DNA from: Shewanella indica
Lineage (GTDB): Bacteria; Pseudomonadota; Gammaproteobacteria; Enterobacterales; Shewanellaceae
NCBI RefSeq assembly: GCF_002836975.1
Contig: NZ_NIJK01000027.1
Location: 62,001 to 126,000, forward strand
Reading direction: 5' to 3'
Length of the DNA stretch: 64,000 bases
Position numbers and translations under genes: made by a program. Shown piece after piece: positions 1 through 8,748 of the stretch (its first letter is position 1; every line of letters begins with the position of its first letter). Under the pieces are notes generated by a model that was given only the letters and a program-made list of their open reading frames with translations, was not told where the DNA came from and ran no database searches.

Positions 1-1
1 T

Positions 2-934
2 CAGCTAATAAGGCTTATCCTGGAGCATGGAAATGCCAGTATTGCTGCTCAAGAATTAGGGTTGACTCAATCTGGAATCAGCTATCATATAAAAAAAATA
101 AGACAGATATTTAATGACGAAATGTTTGTCAGAACAAAGTACGGCTTCACCCCAACAGAAAAGTGCAACAAAATTAAAAGCACTGTTCAGGATATTATAT
201 TAAGAATTGAAGATGATCTGCTAAACAGTTGTGACTTTTCGCCTATGAATATCGATAAGGAAGTCTGGCTTGCGGCCGATAATACTATCTGCAACTGGTT
301 TCCAGAGTTAATAGAACAAGCCAATCAAATCGCTCCTAGAATGGTACTTTGTACCCGCAGTTGGAATCAAAATAGTTTTGATGAAATTCTCACCGGCTCT
401 ATCAACTTTGGCATTCACGTTAACCAAACCTCGCTCAGTTCTCTCTACAAGGTAGATCTGCTACCCTGTTGCAGGTATTTCTTTATGCGTCATGATCATT
501 ACCTGGCGAAGAAAGGACATATTGATCTAAAGGATCTACTGGATTTCCCCGTGGTATTGCACGACTTGTGCGGTTTCAACTCTTATGGTCAATCCCTGAT
601 CGAAAAGACCATGAAGCTCAAATTTCCACACTTCAAGATCAGAGCTAAAATTAGCAGCATCAGTGAGATAATCGAAGTCCTCAAGAGCAGTAACGCCCTG
701 GTGTATACCTCGGCACTGGCTTTCCCTCTGGAAGAAATAGGTACTGAGCTTTGTGTACTGGAAGCACCAAGCAGTCTATCCGATGTCGAGTTTATTTATA
801 AACTGTATATCTCTTCCGCTCGCTACGGCTCAGTGGAGTCCGACTGGTTAATCAGCTTTATCAGCGAATCATTCCGTCATTTTGTCTGCTGTAAATATCA
901 GCTGCTGGAGTCACTGATCTGCAATCAAGTCTAA
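2..934 (+). CDS. LysR-family transcriptional regulator, 5' end outside window
   Basis: The frame is open from base 2, so the true start lies before the window; a TTG at 62 falls inside the DNA-binding domain and is not the start. The visible beginning reads as a winged helix-turn-helix of the LysR type (AAQELGLTQSGISYHIKKI, then FVRTKYGFTPTE), followed by a LysR-like effector domain of about 220 residues. Base composition is AT-richer than that of the genes that follow. The target is unknown. LysR proteins often regulate a divergent neighbour, which would lie to the left, outside the window. Family confidence is good; function is not assignable. Confidence 0.8.
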   Translation, partial: QLIRLILEHGNASIAAQELGLTQSGISYHIKKIRQIFNDEMFVRTKYGFTPTEKCNKIKSTVQDIILRIEDDLLNSCDFSPMNIDKEVWLAADNTICNWFPELIEQANQIAPRMVLCTRSWNQNSFDEILTGSINFGIHVNQTSLSSLYKVDLLPCCRYFFMRHDHYLAKKGHIDLKDLLDFPVVLHDLCGFNSYGQSLIEKTMKLKFPHFKIRAKISSISEIIEVLKSSNALVYTSALAFPLEEIGTELCVLEAPSSLSDVEFIYKLYISSARYGSVESDWLISFISESFRHFVCCKYQLLESLICNQV

Positions 935-1021
935 GCAACCAAACAGAGCAAAAGCCACTATTGACAGGCGTTTCAAGAGCAAAAGGATCTGATGGCGCAG
1001 CCTGGTATAGCTAGACTTATA

Positions 1022-1047
1022 CGAAGCCAAGATTAGACTTGGCTTCG
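1022..1047. other. Perfect 10-bp inverted repeat just upstream of the usp gene
   Basis: CGAAGCCAAG, a 6-base loop, then CTTGGCTTCG. The right arm ends at the first base of the probable Shine-Dalgarno GAGG (1047-1050) of the next gene. No T-run follows on the plus strand, so an intrinsic terminator is unlikely. It could be a 5'UTR hairpin affecting translation, or an operator. Confidence 0.55.
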
Positions 1048-1058
1048 AGGATAGCGTC

Positions 1059-1946
1059 ATGAGTGTCTTTACACGCCTGCTGGCCGTTTCAGACGACAGC
1101 AATAGAGGAAAACTGGCCCTGAGAAAGGCGGTGCAACTGGCCAATGCCAGCCATGCCGAGCTCACACTGCTCAGAGTCAAAACCCCCCAGTATCAGGGTA
1201 TTGGTCAGTGGTTACAGCAAAAAGTACATCCCCAGCCCTTGGTTTCCCATCTAAGGGAAAAACGCCCCCATTATCCATCGAGAGAGTTGAACCTTTGCGT
1301 GAAGCAATGTCAGGCCAAAGATCTGCCTACCGCCATTCTTATTGAGCTCAAACAAGCACATTACGATCTGCTGTTGGTAGAACATCACAGTTACTCAGCC
1401 CTGCAGTGTGAGTTGGGCCATACCTATGACTGGCAACTGCTGCAACGTGTGTCTCTGCCGGTGATGTTTGTCAGCGACTCTCCCTGGGAACAACAAGGGT
1501 CGTTGCTGACGGCTTTGGAGCTGGATGAAGACACGGAAGATCATGCCCATTTCAATCACAGGTTGTTGCAACAAGCCAATGAATTTGCCGGATTACTTAA
1601 ACAAAAATTACATCTGCTCAATTGCTATCAGGAAGCCGACATCAGCATGGCCTTCGATAACCTATTACCCGGTTGTCGCTCACTGAAAGACAATCAATGG
1701 CATAAACTGCGACAGGTTGCCAGGCCTTTGGCTTTGAGTGACGAACAGTTGCATCTGGCCAGCGGCATGCCGGATCATGTAGTGCCGGAAGCCGCTCAAA
1801 AATGGCACAGCAACATAGTTGTCATGGGGGCGGCAGAGCACAGGGGCTTGTTGAGTGAACTCAACGGCCACGCCTCAGAGCAGATGCTCAATCAACTGCG
1901 CTGCGATGTACTGGCGTTAAAACCCAGTTGCCCCTTGCTGCATTGA
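1059..1946 (+). CDS. Tandem universal stress protein (UspE-like)
   Basis: A 295-residue cytosolic protein built from two Usp domains, roughly residues 1-145 and 150-295. The first opens with the usual beta strand and Asp (FTRLLAVSDDS). The second ends with a degenerate nucleotide-loop region (VVMGAAEHRGLL followed by LNGHASEQML), typical of the two-domain UspE class. The ATG at 1059 has GAGG eight bases upstream. It stands alone between a LysR gene and the convergent folM, whose stop is two bases away. In this family the role is stress survival or regulation by nucleotide binding; no specific substrate can be read from the sequence. Confidence 0.8.
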   Translation: MSVFTRLLAVSDDSNRGKLALRKAVQLANASHAELTLLRVKTPQYQGIGQWLQQKVHPQPLVSHLREKRPHYPSRELNLCVKQCQAKDLPTAILIELKQAHYDLLLVEHHSYSALQCELGHTYDWQLLQRVSLPVMFVSDSPWEQQGSLLTALELDEDTEDHAHFNHRLLQQANEFAGLLKQKLHLLNCYQEADISMAFDNLLPGCRSLKDNQWHKLRQVARPLALSDEQLHLASGMPDHVVPEAAQKWHSNIVVMGAAEHRGLLSELNGHASEQMLNQLRCDVLALKPSCPLLH

Positions 1947-1947
1947 A

Positions 1948-2655
1948 TCACTTCAGCGGCCGCCCACCATCAAGTGATAGAGTGCGGCCCGTTATATAGC
2001 GGCTGGTCATCAGATACTTCACCGCGGTCAGCATCTCCTGCTCGCCGCCCTCTTTAGGCAATAATGCCTTGGCAAGCGCCTTTTGCCGGTAGGCCGTGTC
2101 ATCCTGCTCATTGAACAGCATCAGTGCCGGTGCTATGCCGTTGACCTTGACACCCGGCGCCAGCTTGGCGGCAAATGACAGGGTTAAATTATCCAGCGCC
2201 GCCTTACTGGCGGCATAGGCTATGTGCTTCTTACTGCCCTTCTGCGCCACATAATCGCTGATGTGGATGATATCTCGGCTGCCTATCTCATCTGTCTGCA
2301 GTAGCGGCGCCAGTGCCAGATTCAACTGATAGGGCACGGAGGCGTGGATCTGCATCATGCTGTCAAAAACCTCTGCGGCATCTATGTCAGGCCGTTCCGG
2401 CATCCAATCCGAGGCGTTGTGAATGATTGCCCGCAGAGACTCATGCTTGCTTTTTACCTCGGCAATAAAGGCTTTGATCTCGCTATTTTGCAAAAGATCC
2501 ACTCGATACAGCTCGGCGCCCGCGGCCTTGAGATCGTCGATAGCAGCATAGTGGCTGCGATAAGTGCCGATAAGTGGGTAGCCCTGAGCCATCAAATCCT
2601 TGGCCATTGCCAGTCCCAGACGCTTTCCTATGCCGGTGATCAAAATAGGCTGCAT
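1948..2655 (-). CDS. folM: Dihydromonapterin reductase FolM (SDR family)
   Basis: A short-chain dehydrogenase/reductase that uses NADPH to reduce dihydromonapterin (and dihydrofolate) to the tetrahydro form. The cofactor loop TGIGKRLG is at about residues 7-14 and the catalytic YAASK (Tyr147, Lys151) is clear. It aligns by eye with E. coli FolM throughout, including MMQIH, HNAS.WM, SDYV and the end GR.L.LDGGR. An in-frame ATG at 2670 is possible, but AAAGGA lies six bases before the ATG at 2655, so the shorter 235-residue form is preferred. Monocistronic, convergent with the usp gene. Confidence 0.88.
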   Translation of the reverse strand: MQPILITGIGKRLGLAMAKDLMAQGYPLIGTYRSHYAAIDDLKAAGAELYRVDLLQNSEIKAFIAEVKSKHESLRAIIHNASDWMPERPDIDAAEVFDSMMQIHASVPYQLNLALAPLLQTDEIGSRDIIHISDYVAQKGSKKHIAYAASKAALDNLTLSFAAKLAPGVKVNGIAPALMLFNEQDDTAYRQKALAKALLPKEGGEQEMLTAVKYLMTSRYITGRTLSLDGGRPLK

Positions 2656-2936
2656 GTATTTTCCTTTCATGTGTCAGTCACACTATTGTTTCACGTTAGG
2701 CCGCACTCTGACCAGTCTCGGACAGTGCTCTAAACTGGGCGCAGATGCTAATCTGAACATATTGGAAACCCTATGAAAATAAACAGATAACCTTGACTAA
2801 TCGGCAAAGTGCCAACTCGCTCGCATATTTGAATTTCAAAGCCATAAATACTGCTACACCTGTGCTCGCTTCAACAGTATCGCCATACAAATACCCAGTA
2901 TTATCAATTAAAAATTCAACTACAAAGGTCACTCCC

Positions 2937-3407
2937 ATGCGTCTCAATCAGTTAATCTTATTGGTAGCCCTGTTTATTTCCCCTCTGGCCTACAGTGCCA
3001 ACAGCCTGTTTGGCGAAGCGGTCGATCTGAATATCTTAGTGCCCATTTCCACATTGATGGCATCGCCGAATGACTATCTGGGTAAGGAACTCACAGTGGA
3101 AGGCACCATAGTCTCAGTGTGCAGTAAGCGAGGCTGCTGGATGGAGCTGGCAACCGACGACAGCTTTGATCGTTTGAGAATCAAGGTTCGTGACGGTGAG
3201 ATGGTCTTTCCCATCAGTGCCAGAGGGCAAAAAGCCTATGCTACCGGAGCTTTAGAGGCAATTGAGCTGGATCTCGAACAAACCCGCGCTTATCTCGGAC
3301 ATCAGGCCCTGCAACACAACAAACCTTTCGATCCCGAGTCTATTACTCAAGCCGTGACTTTCTATCAGTTGCATCCATACGGGGTCGAGATCCGTGATGC
3401 TGAATAA
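2937..3407 (+). CDS. Exported DUF4920 protein
   Basis: A 156-residue protein with an N-terminal signal peptide (hydrophobic residues 5-20, likely cleavage after AYSA). The mature part carries the DUF4920 hallmark, a small beta-barrel-like domain with a CSKRGCWMEL motif whose two cysteines could bind metal or form a disulfide. The frame extends upstream to 2793, but the ATG at 2937 immediately precedes the signal peptide and is preferred. It overlaps the next gene, so the two are probably co-translated. Function is unknown; the cysteine pair and the PepSY-type neighbour suggest a periplasmic redox or metal role. Confidence 0.7.
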   Translation: MRLNQLILLVALFISPLAYSANSLFGEAVDLNILVPISTLMASPNDYLGKELTVEGTIVSVCSKRGCWMELATDDSFDRLRIKVRDGEMVFPISARGQKAYATGALEAIELDLEQTRAYLGHQALQHNKPFDPESITQAVTFYQLHPYGVEIRDAE

Positions 3408-3957
3408 TAAGCTGCGCAAAAGGATACGTTTATTACACAGAGACATAGGGTATCTGTGCATAGGCATGACTCTGGTGTATGCCATTTCGGGAATTGCCGT
3501 CAATCATATCAATGACTGGAACCCCAACTATCAGATAACCCAAAGCGAAAGCCGTGTCGAAGGGCTGAGTCCTTCACTGGGTAACAGTGACATTCAAAGC
3601 CTGTTGAGCAGGCACTTTTCACTGCAGGATAATATCCGCAGCGGTTACCGCGCCAGCGCCACCGAGTACCAACTATTTCTCAAAGATGGCAGCCAACTGA
3701 GCGCCAACCTGGTATCCGGCAGTGTCTCGGCCGAGATGGTAAACAACAGGCCATTGTTGCAGGCGCTCAACTATCTGCACCTCAACCATGCCCGTGACGC
3801 CTGGACTTGGATTGCCGACATCTATGCCGCCATGCTGCTGTTTTTGGCATTATCTGCGCTAGTGATGTTGCGTAGCAGTAACGTGATGAAAAGCCGCAAG
3901 ACCTGGCTGACACTCACAGGTATCCTACTGCCATTGCTGTTTATTCTGCTGCGCTAA
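3397..3957 (+). CDS. PepSY-associated transmembrane protein
   Basis: A 186-residue membrane protein. One helix lies near residues 15-35 (RLLHRDIGYLCIGMTLVYAISGIAVNH), a periplasmic segment follows, and two helices are near 135-155 and 165-185. The His-containing first helix and LHLNHARDAWTW are typical of PepSY-associated TM proteins, some of which bind heme or act in reductive iron release. It overlaps the DUF4920 gene by 11 bases. A GTG three bases upstream (3394) is an alternative start. It is followed by a strong bidirectional terminator. The enzymatic role is not known. Confidence 0.7.
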   Translation: MLNNKLRKRIRLLHRDIGYLCIGMTLVYAISGIAVNHINDWNPNYQITQSESRVEGLSPSLGNSDIQSLLSRHFSLQDNIRSGYRASATEYQLFLKDGSQLSANLVSGSVSAEMVNNRPLLQALNYLHLNHARDAWTWIADIYAAMLLFLALSALVMLRSSNVMKSRKTWLTLTGILLPLLFILLR

Positions 3958-3991
3958 CGCTCTCTAAGCAAAAAAACGCTAGCAGATAACA

Positions 3992-4017
3992 AAGAACCCG
4001 GTCATAGCCGGGTTCTT
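3992..4017. terminator. Bidirectional intrinsic terminator
   Basis: Perfect 10-bp stem AAGAACCCGG / CCGGGTTCTT with a 6-base loop, lying between two convergent genes (the PepSY-type gene and the TonB receptor). A short T-run (TTTT) follows at 4021 on the plus strand. Confidence 0.75.
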
Positions 4018-4041
4018 CCGTTTTCTGTCCCCTTGAAGAGC

Positions 4042-6045
4042 TTAACGACCGAAACGGTATTCCACTCCCAACCAATAGTTACGTCCCTCCTCGGGGAAGC
4101 CCTCACTGTAGGCGTAGTTGCGGTCAAACAGATTATTGACCGAGGCATTAACACTCAGCCCCTGCCAGAGACGGTAATCGAAGCGGATGCCGGTCACGCC
4201 AAAGCCACTGGCTACCTGAGTGCCTCTGGAGCTGCAGAGGCTGTCGCTGCGAGCTTCCTGACTCAGGATGATGTCCAGCTTATCCAGCGGAGTCAGCTTA
4301 ACCCAGGCAAAGAGTTGATGATCCGGCAGGCCGGTAACATCAAGCTGTTCATCCTCAACATCGGCGTGAATATAGCTGTAGCTCAGGCCTACACTGGCCC
4401 AATCGCTGAGATCGCCATAAAGCCCCAGATCCAGCCCGCTGTAATCTACCCTGCCGCTGTTGCGGTTTTGGATAAGCGTCGGGGTGATGTTATGGGTCAA
4501 AATCGCATCGGACACCCGGTTATAATAGACACTGCTGTCCAGTTGCCAGTTAGCGGCCAGAGTTGTCTGATAACTGAGTTCCAGGTTAGTCGCCCGCTCA
4601 GGCTCCAAATGCGGGTTGACTATGGCAGTTTGGCCATAGGCGGGCCTGAAAGTGGTGTAGCGTTCTTTCAATGTCGGAAAGCGACTGCGCTGGGATAGAG
4701 ACAGTTGCAGTGTATCCAGGTTATCCAACTCATAACGGGCCATCACTTGCCAATTGAAAGCGTGCTGCGAGTTGTCTTCATAGCGGGTCAGGCTGCCATC
4801 CTTTTCATGTTTGTAGCCTTCAAGGCTCTTGCGGGAGTCATAGCTGATGCCCCCAACCAGATCCAGGTTCTCTCTCAGGGCCCATTGATACTCCACTGCC
4901 GCCGACAGGGTTCTGTCCTTGTACTTGTCAAACTCCCCCCCTGGCTCCCCCTGTTCCTTGTGCAGATCTTCCTTCCAGTGAGCGGCAAACGACAAGATAT
5001 CGTCTTTGCGCATATCGATACTGAGCTGCAGACCGGCACCATTGCTGGCATCGTCATAATGACTGTAGGGGCCTTTTTGTTGCTGCAGGTTTTTCAGGCT
5101 CTTGTATATCCTCAGGGTGTTTTCAAATTCATCGCGATAGAGGCGACTGTGCAGCACAACCCCGGGGGTGAACTCTGTATAGCCGCTGTAGTAAAAGCTC
5201 TGTTTGTCGTACTGCGGCCACTGCCAATAGGTAGGGCGAATATCGGCTTCAGTGCCGGCATAAGGCGGACTGTTCTTTTCCCCTTCCTGGCGGATATAAG
5301 TAAAAATGTACTCGTCTGTTTCATTGGGAGTCAGCCCCAATTTGGCGGTGCCGCGGCTATCGCTGTATGCCGAGTTGGCGCGTTTGCCGTCACTGCCGGC
5401 GATCGGGTTGTCGTTATCGTGGGACAGGCCAACAAAGTCTTTGTCCAGCTTATTGCCGCTCAATTGGATAAAGCCCCAATCATTACTGCCGGCCAGGCTG
5501 GCATCCAGGCTATAACCGTTGTCCTCTCCACGGGCCCAACCTTGAGAAGCGCTCAGTTGTGCTTCAAAGCTCTTCTTGGGTCTGCGGGTCGTCAGGTTGA
5601 TGGCACCGCCCATCATATTCGGTCCCTGCAGCAAAGAAGCATACCCCTTGGAGACTTCCACCGAGGCCAGATCAGACGCCAAAAAACGCCCCAAGTCCAG
5701 ATTACCGTCATAGGGGATGTAAATCGGGACTCCATCAAAAAACAGCGGTACCTGCCTACTATCAAAACCCCGAACCTTAACCTGTACCTCGTTACGACGA
5801 CCGGATTTTTGCAGGCTAACCCCGGGAATAATATTCAGCGCCTCTGCCACGTTCTGCTTATTCAGCATCTTGATGGTGTCTTGATTGACACTGTCCTGAT
5901 TGGCGGCAATCGGGCTGCCCCAGACACTGATCCTTTCTATTTTGGTTTCGTTTTTACTCTCAGGTTCAGCCACGCTGCCATCGGCAAGCGCCAACGGAGA
6001 AGCCAGCATCAGCGGCAGAATAGAGTAATAGTGCTTTGGTTTCAT
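4042..6045 (-). CDS. TonB-dependent outer-membrane receptor, probable metal or metal-chelate receptor
   Basis: A 667-residue outer-membrane receptor. It has a signal peptide (cleavage near ALADG), a TonB-box-like segment (IERISVWG), a plug domain at about residues 45-150 (PGVSLQKSG, VRGFDSRQVPLFFDGVPIY, LQGPNMMGGAINL), and then a 22-strand-type barrel ending in YRFGR. It would take a ligand across the outer membrane with energy from TonB-ExbBD. The ATG at 6045 has AAGG eight bases upstream; an ATG at 6063 lacks a ribosome site. A ModE-like palindrome sits 22 bases upstream and no Fur-type box is seen, so molybdenum or tungsten, free or chelated, is a more likely cargo than ferric siderophore. 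The cargo is inferred; the family is certain. Confidence 0.85.
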   Translation of the reverse strand: MKPKHYYSILPLMLASPLALADGSVAEPESKNETKIERISVWGSPIAANQDSVNQDTIKMLNKQNVAEALNIIPGVSLQKSGRRNEVQVKVRGFDSRQVPLFFDGVPIYIPYDGNLDLGRFLASDLASVEVSKGYASLLQGPNMMGGAINLTTRRPKKSFEAQLSASQGWARGEDNGYSLDASLAGSNDWGFIQLSGNKLDKDFVGLSHDNDNPIAGSDGKRANSAYSDSRGTAKLGLTPNETDEYIFTYIRQEGEKNSPPYAGTEADIRPTYWQWPQYDKQSFYYSGYTEFTPGVVLHSRLYRDEFENTLRIYKSLKNLQQQKGPYSHYDDASNGAGLQLSIDMRKDDILSFAAHWKEDLHKEQGEPGGEFDKYKDRTLSAAVEYQWALRENLDLVGGISYDSRKSLEGYKHEKDGSLTRYEDNSQHAFNWQVMARYELDNLDTLQLSLSQRSRFPTLKERYTTFRPAYGQTAIVNPHLEPERATNLELSYQTTLAANWQLDSSVYYNRVSDAILTHNITPTLIQNRNSGRVDYSGLDLGLYGDLSDWASVGLSYSYIHADVEDEQLDVTGLPDHQLFAWVKLTPLDKLDIILSQEARSDSLCSSRGTQVASGFGVTGIRFDYRLWQGLSVNASVNNLFDRNYAYSEGFPEEGRNYWLGVEYRFGR

Positions 6046-6066
6046 ACTACAGACCTTCAACATCCA

Positions 6067-6094
6067 ATCGATATATAAATCTCTATATATCGAT
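6067..6094. promoter_or_regulatory. ModE-like operator upstream of the TonB receptor
   Basis: A perfect 11-bp inverted repeat, ATCGATATATA, six bases, TATATATCGAT. The proteobacterial ModE box as I recall it is ATCGCTATATA, six bases, TATATAACGAT, so each half differs at one position and the spacing is identical. It lies 22 bases before the receptor start, where a bound dimer would block the promoter. A second copy controls the ABC operon (9791-9818). Confidence 0.7.
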
Positions 6095-6097
6095 AAT

Positions 6098-6131
6098 TAA
6101 AAAAATACCCGGAGCTCGGTGCGAGTCCGGG
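6098..6131 (-). terminator. Intrinsic terminator of the ABC importer/methyltransferase operon
   Basis: Read on the minus strand: a stem CCCGGA / TCCGGG extended by CTCG / CGAG around a 3-base loop, followed by a T-rich tract (TATTTTTTT). It lies just after the methyltransferase stop and before the ModE-like box of the receptor, so it separates the two transcription units. Confidence 0.75.
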
Positions 6132-6153
6132 CAATAACTAATCAGACTCTGAC

Positions 6154-6963
6154 TCAGGACAGGGGAGTCGCATCCCAATAGACCATGGCCCAGCTGCGAT
6201 CGCCGGTTCGCAGCGGTTTGTCCTGTTGCTTATGACGCTGATAATACTCTTGCAACCGCAGTTTTTCGGGTTCATCCAGCGGCCCCAGCGACCAGGCAAC
6301 GTTGTCTTCAAACTGAGCGTAACTCTCAGCCTGGTTCATGCAACCACTGGACTCGATGAAGTCCACCTTGGGCTTAATACCCATCTGCTGCAAAATATTC
6401 ACCGCATACAGATAGTTAGGCAGAGTCACCACCTTACGACCTATGGCTTGAATAATGGCGGGGTCGATAAAGGTTGAGCTGACTGTATGTGTGGTATAAA
6501 CCCTTTTGCGGGCCTGACGATTGAGCTTTTCCAGGGCACTCTTGAGGCAGCCCACAAGAGTCGAGCGCGACGCTACTGCGATATCACACACGGGGATATC
6601 ACTCCAATCATCTTCCCAGGCTCTCTTAATCAGAGTGACATTGCTCAAACCTTCCGCATCGGCGCGGCGTTTGGCCACTTCCAACATGCCGCTGCTGTAA
6701 TCCAGGCCATAGACGGCCTGCATCTTGTCGGCCAACCCCAGACACACTGAGCCAGGGCCACAGCCCATATCCAAAAGCGTGTCGCAATCACTCAAGTCCA
6801 TAAGCTTAAAAAAGCCCTCCAAGTAACTGTCCTTGGGTCTGGCGCAGTTTTCGGCCATCTTTTCCGCGCGCTTGTCCCAATGTTCGGCACTCTTGTGGCT
6901 ACGTTCAGCCCTTTGCAGGTGCTCGCGGTACATGGCGGCAAAGTCCAGCTCTTCTATTATCAT
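6154..6963 (-). CDS. Class I SAM-dependent methyltransferase in a metal-importer operon
   Basis: A 269-residue protein with a Rossmann-type methyltransferase core: motif I DMGCGPGS at residues 65-72, the acidic end of strand 2 in YGLDYSS at about 85-91, and a following motif near ASRSTLVG. The start at 6963 follows an AAGGTGA ribosome site; the frame extends to 7041 but would overlap the ATPase gene. It is the last gene of the operon, 40 bases after the ATPase, and ends before a terminator. Its substrate is unknown. Co-transcription with an importer and nearness to a ModE-like box suggest it modifies a metal chelator or a small molecule linked to molybdenum use. No cobalamin, porphyrin or protein-methylation family match was recognised. 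Confidence 0.75.
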   Translation of the reverse strand: MIIEELDFAAMYREHLQRAERSHKSAEHWDKRAEKMAENCARPKDSYLEGFFKLMDLSDCDTLLDMGCGPGSVCLGLADKMQAVYGLDYSSGMLEVAKRRADAEGLSNVTLIKRAWEDDWSDIPVCDIAVASRSTLVGCLKSALEKLNRQARKRVYTTHTVSSTFIDPAIIQAIGRKVVTLPNYLYAVNILQQMGIKPKVDFIESSGCMNQAESYAQFEDNVAWSLGPLDEPEKLRLQEYYQRHKQQDKPLRTGDRSWAMVYWDATPLS

Positions 6964-7003
6964 GAAATCACCTTGCTTAAAATTTAGCGCTCCCGTCAAC
7001 ACC

Positions 7004-7744
7004 TCAAAGGTGCTCGGCAATCGCAGATTCACTGACGCCATAGAGCTGCGCCAGTCCTGATACTTGCAACTGCCCGGCCACTGCGCCTTGTCTCAGGCCA
7101 TGACCGGGTTCCACCAAGGCCACGCTATCGGCCAACAGCTCGGCATGACGTGGATGGTGAGTCGACATCAATACTGCGATTCCCTGCTGCTTGAGTCGTT
7201 TAACCTGAGCCAGCAACTTGATTTGATTGCCGAAATCCAGGCTGGCGGCCGGTTCATCCATCACCAGCAGTCTTGGCGATTGCAATAGGGCCCTGGCAAT
7301 CAATACCAGTTGTCGTTCGCCGCCGCTTATCTGATCCATGGCGCAATCGGCCAAGTGAGCTATATCCAACTGCTTCAAAGCCGCCAACGCCCGCTTCTGC
7401 TCATTGGCGCCGGGCACGGCAAACGGCCCCAATCGCGACTGGCAGCCCATGAGCACCATTTCCAACACCCGAAATGAAAAACGGCTCAACTGCGCCTGCG
7501 GCACATAGGCCATCTGCTGTGCCAGCTCGCGCTGCGACCATTGATGAATTTGCCTGCCGGCTATCTTTATCTCACCGGCCAGTGGTTGCAGCAAGCCAAG
7601 CAGCGTTTTCAATAAGCTGGTCTTGCCGCTGCCATTACAGCCGAGCAAACAGACGATTTCAGCTTCCGGCAAACAAAGCTCTACATTAGCCAGCAAAGGC
7701 TTACCGGCATAGCCCACTGTGACGCCTTGCATGCTGGCGATCAT
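7004..7744 (-). CDS. ABC importer ATPase, FecE/MolC-like
   Basis: A 246-residue ATPase of the BtuD/FecE type that powers import through the permease encoded just upstream. Walker A GCNGSGKT is at 35-42, the Q-loop at YVPQ, signature ISGGERQ at 139-145, Walker B LLVMDEP at 159-165, and the H-loop His at 196. The ATG at 7744 overlaps the permease stop as ATGA, which fixes the start although the frame extends to 7801. Type II importers carry siderophores, cobalamin, heme or (MolABC of Haemophilus influenzae) molybdate and tungstate. The ModE-like operator of this operon points to the last group; that substrate is an inference. Confidence 0.85.
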   Translation of the reverse strand: MIASMQGVTVGYAGKPLLANVELCLPEAEIVCLLGCNGSGKTSLLKTLLGLLQPLAGEIKIAGRQIHQWSQRELAQQMAYVPQAQLSRFSFRVLEMVLMGCQSRLGPFAVPGANEQKRALAALKQLDIAHLADCAMDQISGGERQLVLIARALLQSPRLLVMDEPAASLDFGNQIKLLAQVKRLKQQGIAVLMSTHHPRHAELLADSVALVEPGHGLRQGAVAGQLQVSGLAQLYGVSESAIAEHL

Positions 7745-8748
7745 TGGCCCCGACCTCCGCCTCTTAACAGTAAAAACATAAAGAAAGGCGCGCCGATACA
7801 CGCGGTTAAAATCCCCAGCGGCAACTCGATTGGCGCCAGAGTGCGCGCCAGAGTGTCGGTCAGCAGCAACATAAAGGCACCCAGTAGCATGGACATGGGC
7901 AACAAGCGTCTGAAATCAGCGCCCACCAGCAGGCGGGCTATATGCGGCACCACCAGCCCAAGCCAACCTATGATACCGGCGATGGATACCGCCGCCGCAG
8001 TCAGCAAAGTAGCCGCCAAAATAAATATCAGCCGGGTTTTCGCTATATTAAGCCCAAGACTGCTGGCCTCATCGTCGGCCAGGCTTAACAGATTCATACG
8101 CCAGCGCAGCAGCATTAACGGTACCAAGCCCAGCAACATGGGCAGCAAGCTGGACTTCAGGTCTGCCAGCGTAATATCCGACAACCCACCCATCAGCCAG
8201 AAAGTAATGGAAGGTAACTGACTGTAGGGATCGGCCAACAATTTCATCAATGAAATACCGGCGCCACACAAGGCGCCAATAGCTATGCCCACCAGAACCA
8301 AAGACAATACTGGATCGCCCTGACGACTGAGCCGCGCCAGCAGACAAACCAGAGCCACCACCAGCAAACCGCCGAGAAAGGCAAACAGCTGGATGTTGTA
8401 AACCGATAAGTCCAGATAAATGCCCAATACGGCGCCCAGACCGGCGCCGGCGGAAACGCCCAGAATATCAGGTGATACCAGAGGGTTACGGAACATCCCC
8501 TGATAGGCGGCGCCGCTGGCGGCCAGACCGGCTCCTATCATAAGCGCCGCCAAAATTCTGGGCAGCCGCAAATGCCAAAAGACACTGATACTCTTGCTGT
8601 CCAGGGCGGCCACATCGCCGCCGATAGCATGCCATAGCGCTTGGCCCTGCTGTACCAGGCTAAGCGGATACTGGCCACTGGCCGCAGCAAAACAGAGAAT
8701 ACCGAGACAGAGCCCGGCCGCCAGTGGGTATTTCATTCTGTCGTTCAT
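7741..8748 (-). CDS. ABC importer permease, FecCD/MolB-like
   Basis: A 335-residue inner-membrane permease of the BtuC/FecCD family with about ten helices. Family landmarks are present: LRLPRILAALMIGAGLAASG and QGMFRNPLVSPDILG near residues 60-95, and the ATPase-coupling loop GIIGWLGLVVPHIARLL near 265-281. Start and stop both overlap the neighbouring genes as ATGA, showing tight translational coupling with the binding protein before it and the ATPase after it. Expected to form a homodimer with two ATPase subunits. The substrate is inferred to be molybdate/tungstate or a metal chelate from the ModE-like box upstream. Confidence 0.88.
   Translation of the reverse strand: MNDRMKYPLAAGLCLGILCFAAASGQYPLSLVQQGQALWHAIGGDVAALDSKSISVFWHLRLPRILAALMIGAGLAASGAAYQGMFRNPLVSPDILGVSAGAGLGAVLGIYLDLSVYNIQLFAFLGGLLVVALVCLLARLSRQGDPVLSLVLVGIAIGALCGAGISLMKLLADPYSQLPSITFWLMGGLSDITLADLKSSLLPMLLGLVPLMLLRWRMNLLSLADDEASSLGLNIAKTRLIFILAATLLTAAAVSIAGIIGWLGLVVPHIARLLVGADFRRLLPMSMLLGAFMLLLTDTLARTLAPIELPLGILTACIGAPFFMFLLLRGGGRGQ

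Noticed and set aside
4705..6078. A 457-codon open frame antisense to the TonB receptor
   Set aside because: No ribosome site or recognisable domains, and the opposite strand encodes a full, well-conserved receptor. It is a by-product of codon use.
6067..6094. Reading the palindrome as a Fur box
   Set aside because: It lacks the GATAAT-type repeats of Fur sites; the TATATA core with 6-base spacing fits ModE much better.
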